Shown piece by piece: positions 6,524-12,454 of a stretch of 12,454 nt of DNA. The notes below the pieces were generated by a model. It did not search any database and was not told the origin of the DNA. It saw nothing but the letters and a program-made list of their open reading frames with translations. Position 1 is the first letter of the stretch. Each line of letters begins with the position of its first letter. This DNA comes from Micromonosporaceae bacterium (GTDB taxonomy: Bacteria > Actinomycetota > Actinomycetes > Mycobacteriales > Micromonosporaceae): contig JADGHA010000074.1 of the NCBI GenBank assembly GCA_019689695.1, positions 1-12,454 of the forward strand. The letters run 5' to 3'. Position numbers and translations under genes: made by a program.

Positions 6524-7537
6524 ATGTCGGCGACTGAAGCCGTCCCGACCACGGACGAGCGCGAGAGAAGGCCCGGCCCCGGCGGACCGGCCGCCGGCGG
6601 CGGCTTCGCGGTCCTCGCCGAGCGGTTGGCCCTGCCCACCGCGTGGCTGGCGGTGATCGTGATCTACAGCGCGACCACCCCGGACACATTCCTGCGGTGG
6701 TCCAACGTGTCGAACATCCTCGGCTCGCAGGCGGTGCTGCTGATGCTCGCCCTGGCCGCCCTGATGCCCTCCCTGGTCGGCGACTTCGACCTGTCCCTGG
6801 GCGGCATCATGGGGCTGACCGCGACCGTGATCGCCAAGCTGAACATCCAGCACGGCGTCGACATCGTCACCGCCGGCGTGGCCGGCATGCTCGTCGCGCT
6901 CGTCGCGGGCGCCCTCAACGGCTTGTTCGTCGTCGTCTGCGACACCAACGCGCTGATCGTGACGCTGGGCATGGGCAGCGTCTTCACCGGCGTCATCTTC
7001 TGGCTGACCGAGAACAACACGCTGATCGGCATCGACCCAGCGCTGTCGCAGTGGACGTTCACCACCGGGCTGGCCACCATCCCGCTCGAATTCTTCTACG
7101 GCGTCGGGGTGATGCTGCTCATCTGGTACGTCACCTCGTTCACCCCGCTGGGCCTGCGCGCGCTGTTCGTCGGCCAGTCGCGGGAGGTGGCCCGGCTCAG
7201 CGGCATCCGGGTGGCCCGCATCCGCATCGGCGGCTTCATCCTCGGTGGGTTCATCGCGGGGCTGGCCGGCGTGCTGTTTCTGGGCACCACCGGCTCGGCC
7301 GACCCGACCGCCACCGCGCCCTACCTGCTGCCCGCGTACGCCGCGGTCTTCCTCGGCGCGACGAGCATCAAGCCGGGGCGGTTCAACGCGATCGGCACCG
7401 GCGTCGCGGTGTACTTCCTCGCCACCGGCGTCAACGGCCTGCAACTGCTGGGTGCGAAGAACTACGTCCAGCAGCTGTTCTACGGCGCCGCGCTGGTCGC
7501 CGCGGTGGTGCTGTCGCGCCAGCTGCGCCGGCGATGA
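6524..7537 (+). CDS. Permease of the ribose-type (CUT2) ABC importer
   Basis: Inner-membrane permease of 337 residues, the usual size for the RbsC/BPD_transp_2 family. A charged, Pro/Gly-rich cytoplasmic tail (1-35) is followed by roughly eight to ten hydrophobic segments, for example around 38-52, 66-86, 115-138, 143-162, 190-206, 236-256, 290-308 and 317-331. Family hallmarks are visible: VGDFDLSLGGIMGL (85-98), GALNGLFVV (129-137), NALIVTLGMGSVFTG (142-156) and GATSIKPGRFNAIGTG (278-293). AAGGGGA at 6511-6517 lies six bases before the ATG. It completes the operon begun at 3669. Only one permease gene is present, so it would act as a homodimer, as is usual for this class. Confidence 0.93.
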   Translation: MSATEAVPTTDERERRPGPGGPAAGGGFAVLAERLALPTAWLAVIVIYSATTPDTFLRWSNVSNILGSQAVLLMLALAALMPSLVGDFDLSLGGIMGLTATVIAKLNIQHGVDIVTAGVAGMLVALVAGALNGLFVVVCDTNALIVTLGMGSVFTGVIFWLTENNTLIGIDPALSQWTFTTGLATIPLEFFYGVGVMLLIWYVTSFTPLGLRALFVGQSREVARLSGIRVARIRIGGFILGGFIAGLAGVLFLGTTGSADPTATAPYLLPAYAAVFLGATSIKPGRFNAIGTGVAVYFLATGVNGLQLLGAKNYVQQLFYGAALVAAVVLSRQLRRR

Positions 7538-7633
7538 CCGTGGGATGACCCGCCCGACACCCAACGGCGGCTGGATCGTAGGCCGTACCGTGGTTGCGAC
7601 CGGCGACCGGGATAGGGCACGAAGGCGGCACGG

Positions 7634-7688
7634 GTCAAATGACGTAGCCGGACGAACCGCCATGGCCATAGTGCGCCGGTCATTTGCG
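7634..7688. promoter_or_regulatory. Spaced inverted repeat, candidate operator pair
   Basis: GTCAAATGAC at 7634-7643 is itself a dyad (GTCA-AA-TGAC). GTCATTTGCG at 7679-7688 is a diverged copy in the opposite orientation. The shared core CAAATGAC/GTCATTTG is a perfect 8-bp inverted repeat. The two centres are 45 bp apart, a little over four helical turns, upstream of the second binding-protein gene. This suits a regulator binding two sites, but the regulator is unknown. Confidence 0.4.
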
Positions 7689-7690
7689 TA

Positions 7691-7720
7691 TCGACCCGCT
7701 CCGCCGGCGTTCCATATGTT
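7691..7720 (+). promoter_or_regulatory. Weak candidate promoter for the second importer
   Basis: TCGACC at 7691-7696 and TATGTT at 7715-7720 are 18 bases apart, in the right direction and about 135 bases before the start at 7855. The match to the -35 consensus is imperfect. The alternative TTGACT and TTGACG boxes at 7719-7730 have no convincing -10 partner. Confidence 0.2.
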
Positions 7721-7742
7721 GACTTTGACGACGCGACTGCCG

Positions 7743-7752
7743 GTGCCGGCAC
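7743..7752. promoter_or_regulatory. 10-bp perfect palindrome GTGCCGGCAC
   Basis: GTGCCGGCAC reads the same on both strands and lies about 22 bases downstream of the weak candidate -10 box, where a repressor could block transcription. The overlapping TGCCGG-TG-CCGGCA (7738-7751) is a second dyad. Short GC palindromes are common in such genomes, so this is only a candidate. Confidence 0.25.
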
Positions 7753-7854
7753 GGCTTCCACAAATTCATCGTCCACATTGCCCGGTTCGGGACGGGTGCC
7801 TCGGCGGGTGAGCGGGCAACGGTGCGATGGCAGCAAACGATAGGAGACAGCCGA

Positions 7855-8907
7855 ATGCCCAGTCGACGCGCACTTCTTGGCGGGCTCGCCCTCGGTGTGG
7901 GCGCCCCCCTGCTGGCCGCCTGCGGCGGCTCCGATGACGCCGGTGACCGCGGATCGGACGACGGTGGCGGCCTGCAGGAGATGACGTTCCTGAGCGTCAT
8001 CCCGCTGCCGAACATCGCCAACTCGCCGGAGCTCGTCGCGGACGCGAGCGGGCTGTTCCGCAAGCAGGGCCTCAAGGTCAACTTCCAGAACACCCAGGGC
8101 TCCTCACCGGCGATCCAGACCGTGATCGCCGGCGGCGCGCTGTTGACCAAGATCGGCGACATCGAGACCATCATCGCGATCGCGGAGAAGAACGCGCCGC
8201 TGGTCAACGTCGGCGGGGTGGAGAAGGAGGGCCTGCTGCGCTTCTTGTCCAGCAAGCGGAAGCCGCTGCAGAGTCCGGAGGACTTCCGCGGCGCGACGAT
8301 GGGTCTGCCATCCAGCGGCGGCACGAGCGAGCGCACGCTGGACCTCGTCCTCGCCTCGGCCGGTATCAAGAAGGAGGAGGTCAAGCGCCAGGTAGTGGGC
8401 CTGCAGCCGGGCGTCTTCGAGCTGGTGAAGGCCGGCCGGATCGACGGATATGTGGTCTCCCTGGACACCTCGCTCACCGTGCTCAAGGCCAACCCGGAGG
8501 CGGTCTCCTTCGCGCCCAGCTCGGTGATCTCCGCCGGCACGCAGCTGTACGCGACATCGACACAGCAGCTCAAAGACTCCGCCAAGCAGCGGCAGATCCG
8601 CGGCTACCTGCAGGCCGTCGCCGACGCGATCCAGTTCATCATCGACGACGAGGCCAACGGCTTCACCAAGACGATGGACCTGGTGAAGCGGTACGAGGTG
8701 CCGTCGTTGAAGGACCCGGAGGTCGCGACCGGGGCGTTGAAGGAGTTCGTGAAGTCGTGGACGGCGGACGGGCGGGACAAGATCGTGCACACGAACCCGC
8801 AGACCTGGCAGGCCACCTACGACGAGCTGGTCAAGTCGGGGCTGGTCGCCGGGGGCAAGGATCCCGCACAGTGGTTGAACAACGACTTCGCGCCCAAGGT
8901 CGCGTGA
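7855..8907 (+). CDS. Lipoprotein substrate-binding protein, nitrate/sulfonate/taurine-type (NMT1-like)
   Basis: Membrane-anchored binding protein of 350 residues. The signal carries paired arginines (SRRALLGG, 3-10), a short hydrophobic core and lipobox LAAC with Cys23. The twin-arginine start suggests possible Tat export, which is common for actinobacterial lipoproteins. A Gly/Asp/Ser-rich linker follows. The mature domain resembles the NMT1/THI5-like type II periplasmic-binding fold: PELVADASGLFRKQGLKVNF, IQTVIAGGALLTKIGDIETI, a DFRGATMGLPSSGGT hinge and a C-terminal Trp-containing helix. AGGAG (7842-7846) stands eight bases before this ATG, so I prefer it to an in-frame GTG at 7822 that would add 11 non-signal-like residues. 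ATPase and permease follow. Related systems carry nitrate, alkanesulfonates, taurine, thiamine precursors or aromatic acids; the ligand here cannot be read from sequence. Confidence 0.9.
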   Translation: MPSRRALLGGLALGVGAPLLAACGGSDDAGDRGSDDGGGLQEMTFLSVIPLPNIANSPELVADASGLFRKQGLKVNFQNTQGSSPAIQTVIAGGALLTKIGDIETIIAIAEKNAPLVNVGGVEKEGLLRFLSSKRKPLQSPEDFRGATMGLPSSGGTSERTLDLVLASAGIKKEEVKRQVVGLQPGVFELVKAGRIDGYVVSLDTSLTVLKANPEAVSFAPSSVISAGTQLYATSTQQLKDSAKQRQIRGYLQAVADAIQFIIDDEANGFTKTMDLVKRYEVPSLKDPEVATGALKEFVKSWTADGRDKIVHTNPQTWQATYDELVKSGLVAGGKDPAQWLNNDFAPKVA

Positions 8908-8944
8908 ACGGGCGGTGGGGCGCGACAGGTAGGAGTCGACAGGC

Positions 8945-9814
8945 ATGACGCGAGAGGCGACGGCGCGCCACGCTGCGGGTGACACCTCGGCCGGCCCGGT
9001 GGCGGGCGGCTCCGCGGCGCGGCCGGAGCAGGCCCCGGTGGAGCTGGAGCTGGTCGGGGTGAGCAAGGTCTACCAGACCCGCCGGGGGCTGGTGGAGGCG
9101 GTCAAGGATGTCGATCTGTCGATCCGTCGGGGTGAGTTCATCTCCCTGGTCGGGCGGTCCGGGTGTGGCAAGACGACGCTGCTGCGGATCCTGTCCGGCC
9201 TGCTGCCGCCGTCCGCCGGCGCGGTCCGGGCGAGCGGGCAGAGCATCTGGAAGGGCGCCAACCGCGACGACGAGGCGTTGCGGCGGTTCGGCCTGGTTTT
9301 CCAGGACGCGAACCTGTTCCCGTGGTTCACGGTCGCGGAGAACATCTCGCTGCCGCTGAAGCTGCGCGGAGTCGGAAAGGCCGAGCGCCGGGCCCGGGCC
9401 GAGGAACTGTGCCAGCAGGTGGGCCTGCGGGGCTTCGAGGGCGCCTACCCGCGTGAGCTGTCGGGCGGGATGCGCCAGCGGGCGGCGATCGCCCGGGCGC
9501 TCAGCTACCACCCGTCCATCCTGCTCATGGACGAACCCTTCGGCGCGCTGGACGCGCTCACCCGGGACAAGATGAACCTGGAACTGCAGTCGATCCACGC
9601 GGCGGCCGGGGCGACCGTGGTGTTCGTGACCCACTCGATCACCGAGGCGGTCTTCCTCGCCGACCGCGTGGTCCTGCTCACCCCCCGACCCGGCCGGATC
9701 CGCTCGGTCACCCCGGTGGACCTGCCGCGGCCCCGGTCGCTGCAGGCGCAGAGCAGCGCGCAGTTCCAGGCCATCGTCCGCGAACTGCGCACTCAGTTGG
9801 ATGAGGAGCCCTGA
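8945..9814 (+). CDS. ATPase of the nitrate/sulfonate/taurine-type ABC importer
   Basis: Single-domain cytoplasmic ATPase of 289 residues, SsuB/TauB/NrtD-like. It has Walker A GRSGCGKTT (70-78), Q-loop Gln120 (LVFQDANLFPWFTV), signature LSGGMRQR (172-179), Walker B LLMDEP with Asp196-Glu197, D-loop GALDALTRDK and H-loop His230 (VTHSITEA). All catalytic residues are intact. The first 30 or so residues are an Ala/Gly-rich tail before the first strand (VELELVGVSKVY), about 25 residues longer than the Escherichia coli type. AGGAG (8931-8935) lies nine bases before the ATG. The stop and the permease start share one base (TGATG), which indicates translational coupling. Confidence 0.95.
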   Translation: MTREATARHAAGDTSAGPVAGGSAARPEQAPVELELVGVSKVYQTRRGLVEAVKDVDLSIRRGEFISLVGRSGCGKTTLLRILSGLLPPSAGAVRASGQSIWKGANRDDEALRRFGLVFQDANLFPWFTVAENISLPLKLRGVGKAERRARAEELCQQVGLRGFEGAYPRELSGGMRQRAAIARALSYHPSILLMDEPFGALDALTRDKMNLELQSIHAAAGATVVFVTHSITEAVFLADRVVLLTPRPGRIRSVTPVDLPRPRSLQAQSSAQFQAIVRELRTQLDEEP

Positions 9815-10599
9815 TGTTCGACCGCGATCGGGTCAACAAGCTGCTGCCGTGGATCAGCTCGCCGATCCTGCTGCTGGTGTTTTTGGGCGCGTGGCAGTTC
9901 GCCGTTTCGGTGGCCGGGGTCTCGCCGTTCATCCTCCCGTCGCCGGCCGCCGTCGGCGACTCGCTGGTGACCATGTTCTCCAGCGGCACCGTCTGGGCAC
10001 ACATCAAGGTGACGCTGATCGAGGTCGTGGTGGGCTTCGCCATCGCGGTGGTGATCGGCACTGCGCTTGGCGCGATCCTCGGCCGCCTCCCGTGGTTGGA
10101 GCGCGCGCTGCAGCCGGCGATGGTGGCGTTCCAGGTACTACCGAAGATCGCGCTGGTGCCGATGTTCGTCATCCTGTTCGGGTACGGCGTCACCTCGAAG
10201 ATCGTCGTCACGATCATCCTGGCCTTCTTCCCGATCATGTTGAACGTGCTGCTCGGGGTGCGCTCGGTGGACCGCGGCCACCGCGACGTCATGCGCGGGC
10301 TGGGCGCGAGCCGCTGGCAGACGTTCCGGGACCTCGAGCTGCCCAGCACGTTGCCGTACGTGTTCGCCGGCGCCGAGGTGGGCATCGTCTTCGCGGTCAT
10401 CGGCGCCATCGTCGGCGAGTACCTCGGCGCCAACGAGGGTCTGGGCCACCTCGCCTTCACCAGTCTCAACGCGCTGGACGCACCGGGGCTGTACGCCGCG
10501 ATCGTGCTGCTGTCGGTCCTGGGTGTCGTCCTGTTCTTCGCGGTGACACTGGCGAAGCGACTCGTCATCCCGTGGCACGAATCCGTGACGAAGATGTGA
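9814..10599 (+). CDS. Permease of the nitrate/sulfonate/taurine-type ABC importer
   Basis: Inner-membrane permease of 261 residues, SsuC/TauC-like, full length. Hydrophobic segments lie around 14-34, 70-90, 103-123, 128-147, 185-203 and 228-247. The early LPSPAAVGDSL is a family landmark. The cytoplasmic EAA loop that docks on the ATPase is clear at about 157-186 (DVMRGLGASRWQTF then LPSTLPYVFAG). GAGGAG (9803-9808) stands five bases before the ATG, inside the end of the ATPase gene, and the start overlaps the ATPase stop by one base. It completes a three-gene importer; the acyl-CoA ligase begins 88 bases after its stop and may share its transcript. Confidence 0.95.
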   Translation: MFDRDRVNKLLPWISSPILLLVFLGAWQFAVSVAGVSPFILPSPAAVGDSLVTMFSSGTVWAHIKVTLIEVVVGFAIAVVIGTALGAILGRLPWLERALQPAMVAFQVLPKIALVPMFVILFGYGVTSKIVVTIILAFFPIMLNVLLGVRSVDRGHRDVMRGLGASRWQTFRDLELPSTLPYVFAGAEVGIVFAVIGAIVGEYLGANEGLGHLAFTSLNALDAPGLYAAIVLLSVLGVVLFFAVTLAKRLVIPWHESVTKM

Positions 10600-10687
10600 G
10601 CGCGATGCGCGTTCACCGGGCACCCGGGAGGCGGCCGCCGGCGGTGACGGTGACGGACGAGGACTGACCGAAGTGGAGAGTCTGGCG

Positions 10688-12331
10688 ATGTTCGACGCCA
10701 ACTGGGCGACGATGTGGGAGCACGTGGCGGCGGCGGTGCCCACACGACCCGTGCTGTTCCACCGGGACACCCAGCTCAGCTACCGGGACCTGGACGACCT
10801 CGCCGGGCGGTTCGCCGCGACCCTGGCCGCGGCCGGCGTTGGCCGCGACTCGAAGGTGGCCTGCTACCTCTACAACTGCCCGGAATACCTGGAGGCGTTC
10901 TACGCCACCTTGAAGGTCGAGGCGGTCCCGGTCAACGTGAACTACCGGTACCAGGGCGCCGAGCTGGCCGACCTGCTCGCCGACTCGGACGCCGAGGCGC
11001 TGGTCTTCCCCCGCTCCCTCGCCCGGCACGTCCGCCACGCGCTGGATCGGGTGGCCCCACTCAAGCTCCTGGTCGAAGTGGACGACGAGGGCGACGGGAC
11101 GCCACCGGTGGCCGGCGCGGTGCCGTGGCCGCAGGCGCTGGCCGCCGCGCCGCTGCCGCCGCGGGAACGCAGCGGTGACAACCACATCTTCATGTACACC
11201 GGCGGCACCACCGGGCGGCCGAAGGGTGTCGTGTGGCGCCACCGCGACCTCTTCGACGTGCAGCGCTACCCGACGTACGGCACGATCGGCCGGCGGTACC
11301 CGACCTCGGTGCAAGAGGTGGTCGACATCGCCGTCGACATGGGCGAGGCCGCGCCCCGCACGCTGCCGATAACCCCGCTGATGCACGCCACGGCGCTGTT
11401 CTCCGTGATGGACACCCTGCTGCTGGGCGGCAGCGTGGTGTTCCTGCCCGGCGGGCGGTTCGACCCGGCCGAGGTGTGGCGGTCGGTGGCGCGTCACCGG
11501 GTCACCCGCCTCATCGTCGCCGGGAACGCCGTGTGTGCGCCGCTCGCCGACGAGCTGGCCCGGGCGCGGCGCGCCGGCACTGCGCCCGACGTGTCCAGCG
11601 TCCGGTCCATCCACAGCTCCGGGATGGCCTGGACCGACGATGTCAAACGCGAACTCCTGGAGCACGTCCCGGCGCAGCTGCTGGACATCCTCGGCGCCAG
11701 CGAGGGTGGCCCGTTCGCGTACGCCGTGGTCAACGACGCCGCCGAGCTGCCCAGCCGGTTCCGGCTGGCCGCCGGCGCGACCGTGCTCGACGACGACCTC
11801 GAACCCGTGCCGCCGGGATCGGGACGGGTTGGCCGGCTGGCGTACGCGGGCGGCATGCCGCTGGGGTACTACCGGGATCCGGAGAAGACGGCCGAGACGT
11901 TCCGGGAGATCCGGGGAACCCGCTACGTGATGCCGGGCGACTACGTGACCGTCGCCGAGGATGGCACCATCGACTTCCTCGGCCGCGGCTCGGGGGTCAT
12001 CAACACCGGTGGCGAGAAGGTCTACCCGGCCGAGGTGGAGGCGGTCCTCTTCGCACACCCGGCGGTGGCGGACTGCGCGGTCGTCGGCGTACCGGACCGC
12101 CGGTGGGGTGAGGCGGTGACCGCCCTCGTCGTGCTGGCCGGGGCGCCGGAGGCGGCGCAGGTGACCGAACGCGAGCTCATCGACCACGTGGGCGCCCGCC
12201 TGGCCGGCTATAAGAAGCCCAAGGCGGTGCTGTTCGTCGACTCGCTGGACCGCAGCCCGAGCGGCAAGCTGAACATGTCCAAGGTGCGGCAGCGCGCGGT
12301 CGAAGGGCTGGCCGCCCCGCGCCGATCATGA
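10688..12331 (+). CDS. Acyl-CoA synthetase, AMP-binding (FadD-like)
   Basis: ANL-superfamily ligase of 547 residues that activates a carboxylic acid with ATP and joins it to CoA. The P-loop is YTGGTTGRPKG (170-180). DILGASEGG (333-341) fits the A5 substrate/adenine motif, GDY (417-419) supplies the ribose-binding Asp, and GRGSGVINTGGEKVYPAEVE (432-451) is the hinge and A8 motif. SPSGKLN near the C-terminus carries the catalytic lysine, Lys527. The YTGGTTG form and the LYNCPEYLEA...VNVNYRY region resemble mycobacterial FadD enzymes of steroid or fatty-acid breakdown (FadD19-like), but chain preference cannot be read from this. GGAGAG (10675-10680) lies seven bases before this ATG; an in-frame GTG at 10673 would add five residues. 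It follows the second importer's permease closely, suggesting that the importer supplies its acid. The stop codon lies inside a large hairpin. Confidence 0.93.
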   Translation: MFDANWATMWEHVAAAVPTRPVLFHRDTQLSYRDLDDLAGRFAATLAAAGVGRDSKVACYLYNCPEYLEAFYATLKVEAVPVNVNYRYQGAELADLLADSDAEALVFPRSLARHVRHALDRVAPLKLLVEVDDEGDGTPPVAGAVPWPQALAAAPLPPRERSGDNHIFMYTGGTTGRPKGVVWRHRDLFDVQRYPTYGTIGRRYPTSVQEVVDIAVDMGEAAPRTLPITPLMHATALFSVMDTLLLGGSVVFLPGGRFDPAEVWRSVARHRVTRLIVAGNAVCAPLADELARARRAGTAPDVSSVRSIHSSGMAWTDDVKRELLEHVPAQLLDILGASEGGPFAYAVVNDAAELPSRFRLAAGATVLDDDLEPVPPGSGRVGRLAYAGGMPLGYYRDPEKTAETFREIRGTRYVMPGDYVTVAEDGTIDFLGRGSGVINTGGEKVYPAEVEAVLFAHPAVADCAVVGVPDRRWGEAVTALVVLAGAPEAAQVTERELIDHVGARLAGYKKPKAVLFVDSLDRSPSGKLNMSKVRQRAVEGLAAPRRS

Positions 12332-12373
12332 GGTTGGCGTGGCGAGCCTTCGCCGAAACCAACCTCATGATCG
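12323..12373 (+). terminator. Large hairpin at the ligase stop codon, probable bidirectional terminator
   Basis: CGATCATGAGGTTGG (12323-12337) pairs perfectly over 15 bp with CCAACCTCATGATCG (12359-12373). Inside, GGCGA (12341-12345) pairs with TCGCC (12350-12354) around GCCT. The left arm contains the TGA stop of the ligase (12329-12331). No T-run follows, so it would be a T-less terminator of the kind proposed for actinobacteria, or a transcript-end stabiliser. It lies between two apparently convergent genes. The length and perfection of the stem could also mark a dispersed repeat element. Confidence 0.7.
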
Positions 12374-12381
12374 ACACGCGG

Positions 12382-12415
12382 GCGGGCGGCGCCGGGTAGC
12401 GCGGGCGGCGCCGGG
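12382..12415. repeat. GC-rich direct repeat, two 15-base copies
   Basis: GCGGGCGGCGCCGGG occurs at 12382-12396 and again at 12401-12415, four bases apart (period 19). It lies between the terminator hairpin and the probable end of a minus-strand gene. Each copy contains the palindrome GGCGCC. It may be low-complexity GC sequence with no function. Confidence 0.5.
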
Positions 12416-12420
12416 GTGGA

Positions 12421-12454
12421 TCAGCTGGTGGCCTCCTTGATCGCCTGCCAGACC
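12421..12454 (-). CDS. Probable C-terminal end of a minus-strand gene (partial)
   Basis: Read on the minus strand, the window edge ends in ten codons giving VWQAIKEATS and then TGA at 12423-12421. All ten third positions are G or C, as in the real genes here, and the gene would be convergent with the ligase with a terminator-like hairpin between them. Ten residues are too few to name a family. The rest lies outside the window. Confidence 0.45.
   Translation of the reverse strand, partial: VWQAIKEATS

Larger units (their letters stand above)
7538..7854. other. Non-coding region between the two importer operons
   Basis: This 317-bp stretch has no open frame with a plausible ribosome site and start. 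The codon pattern of its open frames is poor and its base composition is visibly lower in GC than its surroundings (TCAAATGA, TCATTTG, CATATGTTGACTTTGAC, CACAAATTCATC). It holds a spaced inverted repeat (7634-7688), a possible promoter (7691-7720), a TTGACT/TTTGACG double box (7719-7730) and a 10-bp palindrome (7743-7752), annotated separately where useful. I see no clear terminator for the upstream operon. This points to separate transcription of the second importer. Confidence 0.7.

Noticed and set aside
7538..7612. Terminator after the first permease
   Set aside because: CCGTGGG at 7538-7544 can pair with CCCAACGG only with a bulge across a long loop, and no T-run follows. The support is too weak to annotate.
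4775..7669. A very long open frame on the minus strand (964 codons)
   Set aside because: It lies wholly opposite well-supported ATPase and permease genes. Its product is an Arg/His/Gln/Asp-rich low-complexity string with no domain, as expected of an antisense shadow in high-GC DNA.
10605..10667. A 20-codon small open frame between the second permease and the ligase
   Set aside because: It is only the tail of a shadow frame that overlaps the permease, has no proper ribosome site, and its product (Arg/Pro then Asp/Glu) looks random.
1..12454. tRNA, rRNA, transposase, integrase, toxin-antitoxin or phage-defence genes
   Set aside because: None was seen on either strand. All convincing coding frames belong to metabolic or transport families, and no insertion-sequence ends or target duplications were visible.

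Overview
The window is high-GC DNA, about 70% by eye, with G/C strongly preferred at third codon positions. Genes are tightly packed, some overlapping by 1-4 bases, and lipoprotein signal peptides precede the binding proteins. The gene families point to a soil-type actinomycete. An NDMA-type alcohol dehydrogenase of the kind linked to mycofactocin supports this. I cannot fix the genus; Micromonosporaceae or a relative would fit.

Layout, left to right. (1) 75-1951, plus strand: an alpha/beta hydrolase of the methylesterase/hydroxynitrile-lyase type, coupled by an ATGA overlap to a zinc, NDMA-dependent alcohol dehydrogenase. (2) 1983-3383, minus strand, convergent with (1): a fused alpha+beta class I 3-ketoacid-type CoA-transferase. 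(3) 3384-3668: a divergent control region with a possible promoter, two strong hairpins and a tandem 30-bp repeat that runs into the ribosome binding site of the next gene. (4) 3669-7537, plus strand: a complete CUT2/ribose-type ABC importer (lipoprotein binding protein, double-domain ATPase, permease), with a hairpin between the first two genes. (5) 7538-7854: a non-coding control region with a spaced inverted repeat and a 10-bp palindrome. (6) 7855-10599, plus strand: a complete nitrate/sulfonate/taurine-type ABC importer (lipoprotein, ATPase, permease). (7) 10688-12331, plus strand: a fatty-acyl/aryl-CoA ligase (AMP-binding). (8) 12323-12454: a 15-bp-stem hairpin starting in the last codons of the ligase, a GC-rich direct repeat, and probably the last codons of a minus-strand gene leaving the window.

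Taken together this reads as a catabolic island: two unrelated importers bring in small organic molecules, the hydrolase could release an alcohol and/or acid, the dehydrogenase oxidises an alcohol, and the ligase and CoA-transferase place acids on CoA. The substrate is not visible in the sequence. No transcription regulator, aldehyde dehydrogenase or beta-oxidation gene lies in the window. Every coding gene belongs to a known family. The unusual material is the arrangement of two importer classes with CoA chemistry and the structured non-coding regions, above all the repeat-overlapped leader at 3500-3668.
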